From Pseudoalteromonas flavipulchra NCIMB 2033 = ATCC BAA-314 (GTDB lineage Bacteria > Pseudomonadota > Gammaproteobacteria > Enterobacterales > Alteromonadaceae): DNA of 64,000 bases. The position numbers and the translations under genes were made by a program. A model generated the notes under the pieces. That model saw only the letters and a program-made list of their open reading frames with translations, had not been told where the DNA came from and did no database searches. Position 1 is the first letter of the stretch, and every line of letters begins with the position of its first letter. Positions 27,929 to 38,946 of the stretch are shown here, piece after piece. The stretch covers positions 124,001 through 188,000 of the forward strand of contig JWIH01000017.1 in NCBI GenBank assembly GCA_000814665.1, given 5' to 3'.

Positions 27929-28537
27929 TTACAGTGAAATACCAGAGAATGACATGAAGCCAAAGCCCATTAGACCTACAGTAACAAAGGTAATACCTAA
28001 GCCACGTAAACCATCAGGAACGTCTGCATACTTCATCTTCTCACGAATACCTGCTAGCAATACGATAGCAAGTGCCCAGCCCACACCTGAACCTAGACCA
28101 TAAACTACAGATTCACCGAAGTTTAAGTTACGCTCAACCATGAATGATACCGCACCGAAAATCGCACAGTTAACTGTGATTAGCGGTAGGAAGATACCTA
28201 GTGCGTTATATAGCGCAGGGAAGAACTTATCCAACGTCATTTCTAGAATTTGAACAAGCGCTGCGATTACACCGATAAACGTCAAGAAGCGTAGGAAGCT
28301 AAGATCCACTTCAGGGAAGCCTAACCATTCCAATGCGCCCGGCGCTAGCACTGCGTGATACACCAAGTTGTTTACTGGTACAGAGATACCAAGAACCACA
28401 ACTACCGCAATACCTAGACCTAGCGACGTTGTTACTTTCTTAGATACCGCCAAGAAAGTACACATACCTAAGAAGAAAGACAAAGCTAAGTTTTCAATGA
28501 AAACTGCTTTTATAAATAAATTGATATATTGTTCCAT
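27929..28537 (-). CDS. nqrE: Na+-NQR subunit E
   Basis: A 202-residue integral membrane subunit with six helices, homologous to NqrD and RnfA/Rnf[23 protein letters not shown] carries the conserved Cys near the first helix, and [16 protein letters not shown] VNCAIFGA the second; these bind an intramembrane iron centre with NqrD. It lies 10 nt after nqrD. Confidence 0.97.
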   Translation of the reverse strand: MEQYINLFIKAVFIENLALSFFLGMCTFLAVSKKVTTSLGLGIAVVVVLGISVPVNNLVYHAVLAPGALEWLGFPEVDLSFLRFLTFIGVIAALVQILEMTLDKFFPALYNALGIFLPLITVNCAIFGAVSFMVERNLNFGESVVYGLGSGVGWALAIVLLAGIREKMKYADVPDGLRGLGITFVTVGLMGFGFMSFSGISL

Positions 28538-28547
28538 CTCTCTCCCC

Positions 28548-29180
28548 TTATGCCTTCGCTTCTACTTGCTCTTTCTTCCAAGTACGTAGTGCCCAAATAA
28601 ATGCACCTACGATGAAGAACGAACTGAATGGCATAACTAGTAGACCCATAGGCTGATACCAACCACCTTCAGAGATAAGTGGTAAGATTTCAACGCCAAA
28701 CAATGTGCCCGCACCGAATAGCTCACGGATAAAGCCAACTGTTAGAAGTACAACAGAGTAACCTAAGCCGTTACCAATACCGTCAAGGAACGACATTGTT
28801 GGTGGTGACTTCATTGCGTATGCTTCTGCACGACCCATTACGATACAGTTAGTAATGATAAGGCCAATGAACGTTGATAGTTCTTTTGCTGTTGAGTAAA
28901 CAACGGCTTGAAGCACTTGGTCTACAACGATTACTAAAGATGCAATAATCGTCATTTGTACAATGATACGCACACTTGAAGGAATGTGATTACGGATCAT
29001 TGAGATAAATAAACTTGAAAACGCAGTAACCAATGTCAACGCAATTGACATGATAAGTGCATTTTTAAGGCTTGAAGTTACCGCTAGTGCAGAACAGATA
29101 CCCAACACTTGTAGTGCAATCGGGTTGTTCGCAAAAACAGGACCAAACAAGACTTCCTTCATTTCTTTTGCATTAGCCAT
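28548..29180 (-). CDS. nqrD: Na+-NQR subunit D
   Basis: A 210-residue six-helix membrane subunit. [20 protein letters not shown] and [16 protein letters not shown] carry the conserved cysteines of the NqrD half of the iron site. It forms the inverted-repeat partner of NqrE in the sodium channel. Start and the nqrC stop share one base. Confidence 0.97.
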   Translation of the reverse strand: MANAKEMKEVLFGPVFANNPIALQVLGICSALAVTSSLKNALIMSIALTLVTAFSSLFISMIRNHIPSSVRIIVQMTIIASLVIVVDQVLQAVVYSTAKELSTFIGLIITNCIVMGRAEAYAMKSPPTMSFLDGIGNGLGYSVVLLTVGFIRELFGAGTLFGVEILPLISEGGWYQPMGLLVMPFSSFFIVGAFIWALRTWKKEQVEAKA

Positions 29181-29929
29181 TAGTTCAATGCTCCTTTACG
29201 TACTTTCGCAAGGAATGGACCAAACGCTTTGTCGCTTGTCCAGAAATCTACTGTATGATCAACACCATTAGAAGTAAGTGTCGCACCAGATAGACCATCT
29301 ACCTTGTGTTCGTTACCGCCAGCACTACCTTTAACAACGTCGACAGGAAGCTCTTTACCATCCCAAAGTGCAGTCCACTTAGGATTTTGGATTTCACCAC
29401 CAAGACCTGGAGTTTCGCTGTGCTTATAAAAGTTGATTGACTTAATCGTCTCACCATCAGCTTCTAGCGCAAGAAAGCCATACATCACACCCCAAAGGCC
29501 GTAACCTTGAATTGGTAGAATGATAGTAGACACTTTACCTTGGTCATCTTTTGCGAAATAAACTGGAGAGTTATTCGTGATACGTTGAATACCCGCTTTG
29601 TCTTCTGCTTTTGAAAGTTTGTAACTACGTTTGGCATCAAACTTAGTCGCTTCAAAGTCAAAAGATTCCGCTTTAACGTCTTCAACAAACTCACCCGTTT
29701 TAAGACTAACAACACGTGATTCGATATTTTGGTTAAAAACTTCAGATACGTTTTTAACTTTATCGTAGCCAGCAACGGCTAAAATGTTACGTTGAATATC
29801 TTCGTTTTTGTTTGCTTGCTGCATAGGGCGAAGCTGAACCGAAGCAAAAGATACTACGATTGCACACACTAAACATAAGCCAACAACTACGCCAAGCGTT
29901 TTGCCCATTGATTCATTCTTAGTTGACAC
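29180..29929 (-). CDS. nqrC: Na+-NQR subunit C
   Basis: A 249-residue subunit with an N-terminal membrane helix and a periplasmic FMN-binding domain. The attachment motif is [13 protein letters not shown] (SGATxT), where ApbE links FMN to Thr. [14 protein letters not shown] and [11 protein letters not shown] are also family-typical. It overlaps the nqrB end by 11 nt. Confidence 0.97.
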   Translation of the reverse strand: MSTKNESMGKTLGVVVGLCLVCAIVVSFASVQLRPMQQANKNEDIQRNILAVAGYDKVKNVSEVFNQNIESRVVSLKTGEFVEDVKAESFDFEATKFDAKRSYKLSKAEDKAGIQRITNNSPVYFAKDDQGKVSTIILPIQGYGLWGVMYGFLALEADGETIKSINFYKHSETPGLGGEIQNPKWTALWDGKELPVDVVKGSAGGNEHKVDGLSGATLTSNGVDHTVDFWTSDKAFGPFLAKVRKGALN

Positions 29930-31121
29930 GTGCCAATCTCCTCTTCACATTTGACTGCACTACGAAGTGGTCGAATAGTGGAGCAAAAAGGTTAGCGAAT
30001 AGGATTGCTAACATCATGCCCTCTGGGTATGCCGGGTTAACAACACGGATAAGCACAACCATTACACCGATTAGCGCACCGTATAACCACTTACCTTTGT
30101 CTGTGAAAGACGCAGATACAGGGTCTGTTGCCATAAAGAACATACCAAATGCAAAACCACCAAGTACTAAGTGCCAGTGCCAAGGCATAGCAAACGCAGC
30201 ATTTGTTTCAGAGCCAATTGCATTTAGAACGAATGACATTACAACCATACCAATGAATGTACCTAGCACGATGCGCCATGAAGCGATACGAACATAAACT
30301 AGGAACAAACCACCAAGTAAGATTGCCAGTGTTGATGTTTCACCTACAGAGCCTTGGATAAAGCCGTAGAACGCGTTAAACCACAGGTCCATATTGCTGT
30401 AGTCTAGTGAACCTGCAGTCGCTTGACCTAGGTAAGTTGCACCAGAGAACGAATCAACAGCTGTCCATACTGTGTCACCAGAAATGTCAGCAGGGTATGC
30501 GAAGAATAAGAACGCACGGCCTGCAAGTGCTGGGTTTAGGAAGTTACGACCCGTACCGCCGAAGATTTCCTTCGCGATTACAACACCGAACGTAATACCT
30601 AAAGCAGCTTGCCATAACGGAATTGTCGCAGGCAGGATAAGCGCAAATAATACCGAAGTTACGAAGAAGCCTTCGTTTACTTCGTGCTTACGAACTGATG
30701 CGAATAACACTTCCCAGAAGCCACCAACCGCAAACACGGTTGCGTAAATAGGCAAGAAGAAACACGCACCATAGAACATCTTGGCGCCCCAACCTGCATC
30801 AGCAGTTAATTCACCACCAAGCGCTTGGAAAATAGCTACCTGCCACGTATTAGCAAGCTCAAAACCGTTACCTAGTGCAAGCGCAGCTTGGTGACCGATG
30901 TTGAACATACCAAAGAACATTGCAGGGAACGTCGCCATCCACACTAAAATCATAATACGTTTTAGGTCGATGTTATCGCGTACGTGCGTTGCACCTTTGT
31001 TTACATAACCAGGAGTATAGAAGATAGTTGCTACGGCTTCGTAAAGCGCGTACCACTTCTCGTGTTTACCACCAGGTTCAAAGTGAGGTTCAATGTCTTC
31101 TAAAAATTTCTTTAAGGCCAT
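29919..31121 (-). CDS. nqrB: Na+-NQR subunit B
   Basis: A 400-residue integral membrane subunit with ten or so helices. It carries covalent FMN at [10 protein letters not shown], binds riboflavin, and forms the main sodium path. [20 protein letters not shown] and [18 protein letters not shown] are conserved. The frame opens at 31154, inside nqrA; ATG 31121 follows AAGGAAGG and matches the family start [14 protein letters not shown]. Confidence 0.97.
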   Translation of the reverse strand: MALKKFLEDIEPHFEPGGKHEKWYALYEAVATIFYTPGYVNKGATHVRDNIDLKRIMILVWMATFPAMFFGMFNIGHQAALALGNGFELANTWQVAIFQALGGELTADAGWGAKMFYGACFFLPIYATVFAVGGFWEVLFASVRKHEVNEGFFVTSVLFALILPATIPLWQAALGITFGVVIAKEIFGGTGRNFLNPALAGRAFLFFAYPADISGDTVWTAVDSFSGATYLGQATAGSLDYSNMDLWFNAFYGFIQGSVGETSTLAILLGGLFLVYVRIASWRIVLGTFIGMVVMSFVLNAIGSETNAAFAMPWHWHLVLGGFAFGMFFMATDPVSASFTDKGKWLYGALIGVMVVLIRVVNPAYPEGMMLAILFANLFAPLFDHFVVQSNVKRRLARVN

Positions 31122-31123
31122 TT

Positions 31124-32467
31124 TTAACCTTCCTTCTCGATAGTAGTCAGGCAATCGCGTAGGATTGAACCGTACTCATATTTGCCCGGACATACGTAAG
31201 TACATAGTGCTAAATCTTCTTCATCTAGCTCTAGTGCACCCAACGAAATCGCAGAATCTAGATCACGTGAAATCAGATCACGTAATAATAGCGTTGGCAA
31301 AATATCGAGTGGCATAACACGCTCATAGTTACCGATTGGTACCATCGCACGCTTAGAACCACCAGTAGACGTTGTCATCTTGAACAAACGGCTAGGTGTT
31401 AAGTGTGAAATGAATGTACGTGTTACTGAGAATTTGTCACTACCCGGAGCGATCCAGCCAAACAGCTCTTTTTCGCGACCTTCAAGTAATACTGATACTT
31501 GAGTATGGTAACGACCAAGGTAAGCATGAGGGCCAGTTGCTGTTTTACCAGCTAACACAGAGCCAGAAATGACTCGGTTATCACCGTCTTCAAGCTCGCC
31601 TGCAACTAAATCTGTTAGCGACGCACCGACATGAGTTTTCACTAAGCGAGGGTTCTTAACTCGAGGGCCTGCTAAAGCAACAACTCTGTCTGAGTAGATT
31701 TCACCTGTCAGGAACAACTTACCAAACGCGATGACATCTTGGTAACCAATGTGCCAAACTTGCTTGTTTGTACCTACAGAATCTAGGAAGTGAATGTGAG
31801 TACCCACGTTACCTGCTGGGTGCACACCTGCAAACTCATGAACTTCTACTTGTGAGATAGAAGAACTAGGTACGTTAGCACCCGCTTTCTTACACACAAA
31901 TACTTTGCCTTCAGTCAAACGAGATACAACCGCTAGACCCGCTTCAAACGCTTCCACGTTTTCTGCGATGATAACAGCAGGATCTGCTGCTAACGGATTA
32001 GTATCTGTTGCTGTCACAAAGATTGAGCTAGGTGTTGCACTCGGCACAGCGACACGGCTGAATGGACGTGCACGAAGCGCTGGCCATTGACCAGACTCGA
32101 TTAGCACTTCCTTCACTTTCTCAGAGTCTAAGTTGCTTAAATCAGCAGCTGAAAACTTCTCGAAAGTGATTTGCTCGTCGCCTTGAACTTCGATCACAAC
32201 GGATTGAAGTACACGCTTAGCACCACGGTTAATTTCTTTAACTACACCAGAAGCTGGCGCAGTAAACTTGACGCCTGGGTTCTTTTTATCTTCAAAAAGA
32301 ACTTGGCCTTTTTTGACTTGGTCATCCACACGAATATGCATGGTAGGACGCATACCGATGAATTCTTCACCTAGCACAGCTACTCGTTTGACAGCAGAAC
32401 CATCATGAATAACTTGCTGAGGTGCGCCCTCTATTGGTAAGTCCAGACCTTTTTTTATGTTGATCAT
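31124..32467 (-). CDS. nqrA: Na+-NQR subunit A
   Basis: A 447-residue cytoplasmic-side subunit of the sodium pump, involved in the quinone site. It starts [14 protein letters not shown] and has a biotinyl-lipoyl-like N-terminal region ([21 protein letters not shown]). Other words are [19 protein letters not shown] and [23 protein letters not shown] at the C terminus. Two starts exist: ATG 32479 and ATG 32467. Neither has a strong ribosome site; 32467 matches known NqrA N termini. First gene of the operon; its promoter lies in 32468-32844. Confidence 0.97.
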   Translation of the reverse strand: MINIKKGLDLPIEGAPQQVIHDGSAVKRVAVLGEEFIGMRPTMHIRVDDQVKKGQVLFEDKKNPGVKFTAPASGVVKEINRGAKRVLQSVVIEVQGDEQITFEKFSAADLSNLDSEKVKEVLIESGQWPALRARPFSRVAVPSATPSSIFVTATDTNPLAADPAVIIAENVEAFEAGLAVVSRLTEGKVFVCKKAGANVPSSSISQVEVHEFAGVHPAGNVGTHIHFLDSVGTNKQVWHIGYQDVIAFGKLFLTGEIYSDRVVALAGPRVKNPRLVKTHVGASLTDLVAGELEDGDNRVISGSVLAGKTATGPHAYLGRYHTQVSVLLEGREKELFGWIAPGSDKFSVTRTFISHLTPSRLFKMTTSTGGSKRAMVPIGNYERVMPLDILPTLLLRDLISRDLDSAISLGALELDEEDLALCTYVCPGKYEYGSILRDCLTTIEKEG

Positions 32468-32844
32468 ACGCACTTGCATTACATTAACGGAAAGAAACTG
32501 AAAATATCTTTAGTCACCACAGCGCCACCTCGTTTGTACTAAGTATTAGGTATAAAGAGCAGAAAGTTATGAGTCCGGATAGGGTTCCCAAACAAGCCCC
32601 TTTAAAATACCCCTCAACGCGCACAAAAAAGCAGCGTCGTGATAAAAGTCCTCACATATTTCTCTGATTTTAACATTAATCGTACTGAGTATGCGAGTGG
32701 AATTATGAAATTAATACGACTTTAACGTGGATTTAGATTAGTTGAAAAATCCATCACTGGAAGGAGTATAGACCAAAGTTGCATAGATAAAATTTTTCTT
32801 ACCCTAATCTACAAAATAAGTAAAAATTCACGGTCAAACAAAAA
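32468..32844. other. nqr promoter region
   Basis: A 377-nt gap upstream of nqrA. It is AT-rich, with no small gene or recognised RNA. The nqr promoter must lie here on the minus strand, but no clear -35/-10 pair stood out. Confidence 0.45.
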
Positions 32845-32874
32845 CGGGCAAAGTACCAAGTAGCACTTTGCCCG
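32845..32874 (-). terminator. Terminator after fabV
   Basis: Perfect 10-bp stem CGGGCAAAGT/ACTTTGCCCG with a 10-nt loop; TTTTTGTTTG follows on the minus strand. Confidence 0.88.
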
Positions 32875-32909
32875 CAAAATCAAAAACAGTGAGATCAAAA
32901 ACCGTGAAA

Positions 32910-34100
32910 TTAAACGAGGTGACTAATTTCTACCGTTGCATCCACATCAGCTTCGTAATCTACGCCGTCAACTCCGAAGCCGAATAGCTTCAAGAATTCG
33001 TTGTGATAACCAACATAATCCGTCAATTCATCAATTGTATCAGTATCAACAGTATCCCAAATAGTTTGCACACGAGCTTGAACGCCGTCTTCTAGTTCCT
33101 TATAGTTTTGGAACAAGTGACCGCCATCATCAAAGCGTGGCGATTGACCATATAGATTTTCAGTAAACAATCCATGAATTTGCTCGATTGTCCCTTCATA
33201 TGTGCCATCACCTTTCATCACTTTAAATAGTGCAGAGATATAAAGAGGCATAATTGGAATAGCAGAGCTTGCCTGCGTCACTACTGCATTCAGTGAAGAC
33301 ACATAAGCTTCGCCATTAATATCAGCAGTGGTTTCGCGAATTGCCAGCGTCGCACGGTCCAAGTCTTCTTTTGCTTTACCAATCGTTGCGTGACCGTATA
33401 TTGGCCAAGTCAACTCTTTACCGATATAAGTGTATGCCGTTGTTTTGAAACCATCAGCCAGTACATCTGCTTGCTTAAGCGCATCAATCCAAAGTTCCCA
33501 GTCTTCACCACCCATCACTTTAACCGTATTGGCGATTTCGTCTTCGTTAGCAGCTTCAACTGTCATTTCATCAATAACGCGTTTAGAAGTATTTAGGTTT
33601 TTAGTTGTGATAGCTGAGCCAATTGGCTTAAGTGTTGAAGAATAAACTTCATCAGATTTAGGGTCTTTACGACGAGGAGACGCAAGGCTATATACCACTA
33701 AATCTACTTTACCCAGTTCAGCTTTGATAGTGTCGATGGTTTTTTGCTTCAACTCATCAGAAAACGCATCGCCATTGATATTTTTAGACCACAAACCCGC
33801 TTCTTCTGCAGCTTGCTGGAAAGCAGCCGTATTATACCAACCCGCTGATGCTGTTTTCTTCTCTGAGCCTTCTTTTTCAAAGAAGATACCTAGCGTTTTC
33901 GCACCGGCACCAAATGCAGCCGTGATACGCGATGCCAAGCCATAACCTGTCGATGCACCAATTACTAATACATTCTTGGGACCATTTTCGATTTGGCCTT
34001 GTTGTTTTACGTATTCAATCTGTTCTTGAACGTGTGCAGCACAGCCTACCGGATGCGCATTCGTACAAATAAATCCGCGAATTTTTGGTTTGATGACCAT
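32910..34100 (-). CDS. fabV: Trans-2-enoyl reductase FabV
   Basis: A 396-residue NADH-dependent enoyl-ACP/enoyl-CoA reductase, the last reduction of each fatty-acid elongation round. [36 protein letters not shown] (Rossmann loop) and [13 protein letters not shown] are typical. The catalytic YX8K is visible as [10 protein letters not shown]. FabV enzymes are generally insensitive to triclosan, unlike FabI. Single gene between two terminators. Confidence 0.97.
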   Translation of the reverse strand: MVIKPKIRGFICTNAHPVGCAAHVQEQIEYVKQQGQIENGPKNVLVIGASTGYGLASRITAAFGAGAKTLGIFFEKEGSEKKTASAGWYNTAAFQQAAEEAGLWSKNINGDAFSDELKQKTIDTIKAELGKVDLVVYSLASPRRKDPKSDEVYSSTLKPIGSAITTKNLNTSKRVIDEMTVEAANEDEIANTVKVMGGEDWELWIDALKQADVLADGFKTTAYTYIGKELTWPIYGHATIGKAKEDLDRATLAIRETTADINGEAYVSSLNAVVTQASSAIPIMPLYISALFKVMKGDGTYEGTIEQIHGLFTENLYGQSPRFDDGGHLFQNYKELEDGVQARVQTIWDTVDTDTIDELTDYVGYHNEFLKLFGFGVDGVDYEADVDATVEISHLV

Positions 34101-34133
34101 AAGAGATCCTATCCATTGATTTAATACAAAATA

Positions 34134-34155
34134 AAAGTGAGATTGGTCTCACTTT
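34134..34155 (-). terminator. Terminator after bolA
   Basis: Perfect 8-bp stem AAAGTGAG/CTCACTTT with a 6-nt loop, followed on the minus strand by TATTTTG. It separates bolA from fabV. Confidence 0.7.
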
Positions 34156-34205
34156 ATTAAAATTACTGCGTAGTGTACTGGCAGATATGTAAAACACACA
34201 TCTGA

Positions 34206-34520
34206 TCAGCTATCGAACTTAGAACCACCCAAGCATTTTGGTGACTCTGGCGTTTGACCTTCTTTGTCTGAAAACTCTTCTGGTGTATAGGCATGAATGG
34301 CCAAAGCGTGAATATGGTTTTGTAATTCATCTTTTAGCACTTCATTGATCTTTCGGTGACGTTGCAGCAGCCTCTGGCCGACAAATTGTTCGCTTACAAC
34401 AATGACTTTAAAGTGAGACTCTTCGCCACGGCTGTGCATATGGCTTTCATTGATAACGTTCAGATGCTTGCACGCAACGGCTTCAGCTATTTTGTCATAA
34501 ATCTGTGATTGCATTGACAT
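34206..34520 (-). CDS. bolA: BolA family protein
   Basis: A 104-residue BolA/IbaG protein. These partner with monothiol glutaredoxins in Fe-S cluster handling, and in E. coli BolA also regulates shape genes. NVINESHMHSRGEESHFKVIVVSEQFVGQRLLQRHR contains the invariant His and the FxG--LV-RHR type motif; HALAIHAYTPEEF ends the domain. ATG 34520 or 34514 may be used. bolA near yajG and ampG is also seen in E. coli. Confidence 0.93.
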   Translation of the reverse strand: MSMQSQIYDKIAEAVACKHLNVINESHMHSRGEESHFKVIVVSEQFVGQRLLQRHRKINEVLKDELQNHIHALAIHAYTPEEFSDKEGQTPESPKCLGGSKFDS

Positions 34521-34565
34521 TATACTTTGTCTCCTAGAGCAATTCGTGACGCTACTATACGCCGT

Positions 34566-35159
34566 TCAGCGCGTATTTCCAACACTTCGAAAGGTGAGAT
34601 TAATACGCCCCTGAGTCACCTTGGCCTGCTTTGGCAAAGCATGTTGATAGTCGCGCTGACTATCACCTTGCATTACCAATAAGCTACCCGTTTCCAATAA
34701 AATGTCGGTTACAGAGAGGCTTACTTTGTGGCGTATTTTAAATTTGCGGGTCGCGCCAAGCGACAGTGAAGCAATTATGGGCGTCAAACCGAGTTCGGGT
34801 TCATCATCACTATGCCAGCCCATACTGTCTTGACCATTACGATAATAATTGGCCAATACCGCATTAAAAGGAATATTAAATCTGCGTTCTAGCGTTTGTC
34901 TGATCCCAAGCAATACCGAAGGCCAAGGAGCATTTTCGAGTCGCTTTCCCGAATAACTATAATGCACGTCTGGGTCGGCAATAAAGCGTTCAAGTCGAGG
35001 CGTTTGATGGGTCTTACCAAATAAGGTGATGGTATTTTGCTGCCACGCAAGGCTATTCAGTAGTACATTATATAGCGCTAGACTTTTGTCGAAGCTAATA
35101 GCCTGTGCTTGATAGCTAAAACCGCTCGGCAAGTTCCGTGCTTTGTCTACTGCTCTCAT
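34566..35159 (-). CDS. alkB: AlkB-like 2-oxoglutarate/Fe(II) dioxygenase
   Basis: A 197-residue AlkB-family dioxygenase expected to repair N-alkylated bases by oxidative demethylation. The iron ligands are HxD in MGWHSDDEPELG and the distal His in DYQHALPKQ. The 2-oxoglutarate-binding RxNxTFR is at GRINLTFRSV. It is shorter than some AlkB proteins at the N terminus, like ALKBH2/3-type bacterial members. It is divergent from rlmG by only 38 nt and lies 45 nt upstream of bolA, so the two may be co-transcribed. Confidence 0.9.
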   Translation of the reverse strand: MRAVDKARNLPSGFSYQAQAISFDKSLALYNVLLNSLAWQQNTITLFGKTHQTPRLERFIADPDVHYSYSGKRLENAPWPSVLLGIRQTLERRFNIPFNAVLANYYRNGQDSMGWHSDDEPELGLTPIIASLSLGATRKFKIRHKVSLSVTDILLETGSLLVMQGDSQRDYQHALPKQAKVTQGRINLTFRSVGNTR

Positions 35160-35197
35160 GTTAAACTACCCGCTGCTTTTATTTATAGAACATTCAC

Positions 35198-36328
35198 ATG
35201 ACGACTGATGCAATTCTAGCCGGAAACCCTTTTACGCTACATAGGTTTCCACTCGATCAAAAAAATCGCAGCTTACAAGCTTGGGATTCAGCCGACGAAT
35301 ACCTGTTAGATTATGTCTTTGAACATCACCGCGATGCAAACCGTATTCTCATTCTCAACGATAGTTTTGGCGCATTATGCTGTGCACTTGCTGACAAGCA
35401 CTGCACAGTAGTCACCGACTCTTATGTAAGTACCCTCGCCTATGAGTATAATTTAGAGGCCAACGAACTTGCGGACGCTCAGGTTGATGTACTCACTAGC
35501 ATGGATGAGCTACCAAAAGATATCGATCTGATATTAATAAAAATTCCCAAAAATTCAGGGCTATTACAAGCGCAGCTTGCACGGTTAAGTAAACTGACTA
35601 CGGACATTCCCGTAATTGCGGCTGGCAAAGCAAAAGAAATTCACACCTCAACATTAAAAAGCTTTAGCCACTTTTTGACTGAGCCAACGACTAGCTTAGC
35701 GGTAAAAAAATCGCGTTTAGTGTTCAGCAAGACGTCAGCCAAAGCCATTGATAGTAAATTCCCTGTGTCTTGGCCGCTGGAAAAAACCGATTTTATCTTG
35801 TCGAATGAAGCAAATGTCTTCTCACGAGACTCTCTTGATATTGGCGCACGTTTTTTTATCAATTACCTTCCTATGGGTAAAAAACCATTGAAGGTCATTG
35901 ATCTTGGCTGTGGTAATGGTGTCATCGGATTGATGACGCTCGCAAAAATGCCAAATGCCACCGTCACCTTTATCGACGAGTCGGCGATGGCGGTGCATAG
36001 CGCGGAGCAAAATATCGTGAATAACCTACCCGAGCGTGTTGCTGATTGTCAGTTCGTTCAAAACGACTGCCTTACGGGTTTTGAAAATTACGGTGCGGAT
36101 CTGATACTGTGTAACCCACCATTCCATCAGGCCAACGCAATCACCGATCACATTGCTTGGCAGATGTTTTTACAAGCTAAGGCTGCGCTTCGCCAAGGGG
36201 GAGAGTTAAGAATTATCGGTAACCGCCACTTGGAATACGACGACAAACTCAAGCGTTTGTTCGGTAACAGCAAGACACTAGGCAACAACAAAAAATTCAC
36301 TGTTTTAAGTGCAATAAAGAGGAGCTAA
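35198..36328 (+). CDS. rlmG: 23S rRNA m2G1835 methyltransferase RlmG
   Basis: A 376-residue two-domain methyltransferase. The N-terminal non-catalytic domain has LQAWDSADEYLL and LILNDSFGALCCALA, which match RlmG rather than RsmC. The C-terminal SAM domain has VIDLGCGNGVIGL, TFIDESAMAVHSAEQN and the catalytic NPPFHQ. It methylates guanine 1835 of 23S rRNA in E. coli. First of four closely spaced genes (rlmG, yajG, cyclophilin, ampG). Confidence 0.94.
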   Translation: MTTDAILAGNPFTLHRFPLDQKNRSLQAWDSADEYLLDYVFEHHRDANRILILNDSFGALCCALADKHCTVVTDSYVSTLAYEYNLEANELADAQVDVLTSMDELPKDIDLILIKIPKNSGLLQAQLARLSKLTTDIPVIAAGKAKEIHTSTLKSFSHFLTEPTTSLAVKKSRLVFSKTSAKAIDSKFPVSWPLEKTDFILSNEANVFSRDSLDIGARFFINYLPMGKKPLKVIDLGCGNGVIGLMTLAKMPNATVTFIDESAMAVHSAEQNIVNNLPERVADCQFVQNDCLTGFENYGADLILCNPPFHQANAITDHIAWQMFLQAKAALRQGGELRIIGNRHLEYDDKLKRLFGNSKTLGNNKKFTVLSAIKRS

Positions 36329-36332
36329 CTTC

Positions 36333-36890
36333 ATGCGTTTTTCATTGCTGATTATTTTGCTAACCTTGATACTCGTGGGCTGTGAAAGCTCACCACGCAG
36401 TGTCATTCTTCATCCGGAGTATCAAGGACCTTCGTCAAACGCGCTTGCCGCCAATGTGGCGGTCAAAGTAAACGACCTGCGGACCACAAAATACACCATT
36501 CGCGTGAAAAACCAAGAACCCGCACTATACGTACCTGATGCTAATTTACCGGTTAACTTCAATCAGGTATTGACGCAAGCACTCACTGCACATGGCGCGC
36601 AAATAACACCGGTTGCAGCAACGCAAGTCACTGTGGATATCAATCGCTTTAAAGCCATTATTGAAGAGTCTTTCTCGACTCACCAAAGTGATGCTGAAGC
36701 TGACGTCACCGTACTAATAAAGCAAGGCACTCGCAGTTTCAAAAAGCAATATAAAGGTAGCGCTAATTTAAATGGTCCACTAAAACACGACCAAGCCAAA
36801 ATCGAAGAGCAGCTCAACAATCTAGCTCAACAGGTTGTGACTCGAATCGTTCAAGATCCTGAATTTATTCAATTTGTGAGAGGAAGTTAA
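36333..36890 (+). CDS. yajG: YajG family lipoprotein
   Basis: A 185-residue lipoprotein: signal MRFSLLIILLTLILVGC with lipobox LVGC (Cys17). The mature domain begins VILHPEYQGP and has VAVKVNDLRTTKYTI, family words of YajG, an envelope lipoprotein of unknown role. It starts 4 nt after rlmG and its stop shares a base with the next start. Its closeness to ampG mirrors the E. coli yajG-ampG pair. Confidence 0.9.
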   Translation: MRFSLLIILLTLILVGCESSPRSVILHPEYQGPSSNALAANVAVKVNDLRTTKYTIRVKNQEPALYVPDANLPVNFNQVLTQALTAHGAQITPVAATQVTVDINRFKAIIEESFSTHQSDAEADVTVLIKQGTRSFKKQYKGSANLNGPLKHDQAKIEEQLNNLAQQVVTRIVQDPEFIQFVRGS

Positions 36891-37507
36891 TGAAAAAAAT
36901 AATTCTAAGCTTAACCATCCTATTATTAAGTATGAATGTATTTGCCGAAATGAACGGTAAATTCGTACAAAAGAATAATCTATTCCCTCGAGTTCAAATC
37001 AATACCAGTAAAGGGCCGATTATTGTCGAACTAGACAGATCGAGAGCGCCTATTACAGTAAATAACTTTTTAACTTACGTTATCAACAAAGACTATAACG
37101 GCTCTGTCTTTCATCGAGTTGAGCGTGATGAAGCCAATGAAAAAGACTTTGTTATCCAAGGTGGAGGCTACGACAAAGAGTACGATGGCATGTTTGAGCG
37201 CGAAGCTATCTTCAATGAAAGCGGTAATGGTCTGAAAAATGATATGTATACCATTGCCATGGCATACCAAGACAACAAACCACACTCAGGTACCAGACAG
37301 TTTTTCTTTAATATGGATGACAACGATCACTTGAACCCAGGTAGAGGCTGGGGTTTTGCCGTGTTCGGGAATGTCTCTGAAGGCTATGAAACACTGGACG
37401 CGATTATGAAGGTGGAAACCGGCTACAATGAAAAGCTTGGCTATACCTTTATACCTAAAGAGCCCGTCATTATTCTTTCCGTCGAAGTATTAAAACAGCC
37501 AGAGTAA
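36890..37507 (+). CDS. Periplasmic cyclophilin-type peptidylprolyl isomerase
   Basis: A 205-residue cyclophilin with a signal peptide (MKKIILSLTILLLSMNVFA). The catalytic core is seen at FHRVERDEA, FVIQGGGYDKEY, SGTRQFFFNMDDNDHLNP and GFAVFGNVSEG. It should speed proline isomerisation of envelope proteins, like PpiA. The first residues are coupled to the yajG stop (TAATG). Confidence 0.92.
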   Translation: MKKIILSLTILLLSMNVFAEMNGKFVQKNNLFPRVQINTSKGPIIVELDRSRAPITVNNFLTYVINKDYNGSVFHRVERDEANEKDFVIQGGGYDKEYDGMFEREAIFNESGNGLKNDMYTIAMAYQDNKPHSGTRQFFFNMDDNDHLNPGRGWGFAVFGNVSEGYETLDAIMKVETGYNEKLGYTFIPKEPVIILSVEVLKQPE

Positions 37508-37516
37508 TACCCTTTT

Positions 37517-38902
37517 ATGTTGATATCATCTAGCTTTTCGCAATATCTTAGTTATTACAAAGACAAACGTCTTTTAACTGTCTTTGCTTTTGGAATAAGT
37601 AGCGGTTTTCCTTGGGTATTGATTGGCTCGGTGATGTCAGCTTGGCTTAAAGATGAGGGGTTAAGCCGTAGCACCATTGGCCTATTTGGCCTAGTATATG
37701 GCGCCTATACTATCAACTTTTTGTGGTCCCCACTCGTTGACCGAGTAAAAATCCCCCTGCTGTATAATCGCTTAGGGCAAAGACGAAGCTGGATAGCCAG
37801 TTGCCAGTTTATTATTATTGTTGCCACCTTTGCATTAGCCACTATTTCAATTAAAGACCATCTTTCGCATGCTGCATTATTGTGCTTTATTATTGCGTTA
37901 TTTTCAGCTACCCAAGATATTGCAATAGATGCTTATCGCATCGACATTTTACCAGAAGATGAAAGTGAAAAGGCAACGGCGGCAGCAGCAATGGCGACTT
38001 CAGGTTGGTGGTCTGGCTATGCCTTACTTGGTGCAATTCCGTTCTTTATGGCCGATTTACCCGGCTTTAGTTGGCCCATTATCTATCAGATGCTAAGCGT
38101 CATCGTAGTGTGTTTGTTAGCTGTCACTTTGTTGGCAAAAGAGCCAAAATCTCATCGCGAGCAAGTACAGGCACAGCTACAGAAGAGTTACGAGCAAAAA
38201 CTTAACCACAGCGCTTCATCAAGTGCTTCTAAAAAGGTCTATGCCTGGCTTGCTGTGACTCTGGTTGAGCCCTTTAAGCGATTTTTTGAAAAGAATGGGG
38301 TTAAAACGGCATGTGCCCTACTCGCCTTTATTTTCCTATTTAAGATAGGAGAGGCCTTTTTAGCCCGTATGTCCATCGTATTTTATAAAGAAGTGGGTTT
38401 TACAAACACCCAAATTGGGCAATATTCAAAGCTTGGTACCGGTGTGATCACTATCATATTTGCTTTTCTTGGCAGTATCTTTAACCATAAATACGGTATC
38501 GTGAAGGGCTTATTTATTAGTGGTGTTGCTATGGCAGCATCAAATTTAATGTTTTCTTGGATTGCCATAGCTGGCCCTCAAGAACATCTGTACGCGCTAG
38601 CAATTGTGGTAGACGGCTTTACCCAAGCTTGGTCATTGGTCGCCATGGTGGCATTTATTTCTATGCTCTGTGATAGAGCATTTAGTGCAACCCACTATGC
38701 CTTGCTGGCATCACTTGGCAGTTTAGGCCGTACCGTGCTATCAGGCTATAGTGGTTTTGTGATAGATGATTTGCTTGGAGGTAATTGGGCACTCTTCTTC
38801 GCGCTAACTGCGCTTATGGTGCTTCCGTCATTATTGTTTTTATATTTAATTCGGCACAAGCTTTATGCTATTGAAAAGGCGTATCATGCTAACAAAAGCT
38901 AG
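37517..38902 (+). CDS. ampG: AmpG family muropeptide permease
   Basis: A 461-residue MFS transporter with 12-14 membrane helices. AFGISSGFPWVLIGSVMSAWLKDEGLSRSTIG is the AmpG N-terminal hallmark, and SATQDIAIDAYRIDIL and LGAIPFFM follow. AmpG imports anhydromuropeptides released by wall turnover, feeding recycling and beta-lactamase signalling. Last gene of the rlmG set, 9 nt after the cyclophilin gene. Confidence 0.93.
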   Translation: MLISSSFSQYLSYYKDKRLLTVFAFGISSGFPWVLIGSVMSAWLKDEGLSRSTIGLFGLVYGAYTINFLWSPLVDRVKIPLLYNRLGQRRSWIASCQFIIIVATFALATISIKDHLSHAALLCFIIALFSATQDIAIDAYRIDILPEDESEKATAAAAMATSGWWSGYALLGAIPFFMADLPGFSWPIIYQMLSVIVVCLLAVTLLAKEPKSHREQVQAQLQKSYEQKLNHSASSSASKKVYAWLAVTLVEPFKRFFEKNGVKTACALLAFIFLFKIGEAFLARMSIVFYKEVGFTNTQIGQYSKLGTGVITIIFAFLGSIFNHKYGIVKGLFISGVAMAASNLMFSWIAIAGPQEHLYALAIVVDGFTQAWSLVAMVAFISMLCDRAFSATHYALLASLGSLGRTVLSGYSGFVIDDLLGGNWALFFALTALMVLPSLLFLYLIRHKLYAIEKAYHANKS

Positions 38903-38922
38903 AGGTGCAGGTCCTTGCACCT
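38903..38922 (+). terminator. Terminator after ampG
   Basis: Perfect 7-bp stem AGGTGCA/TGCACCT with a 6-nt loop, followed by TTT. It lies between convergent ampG and the XRE gene. Confidence 0.72.
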
Positions 38923-38946
38923 TTTACGTTCTTGCTAACTAAACGC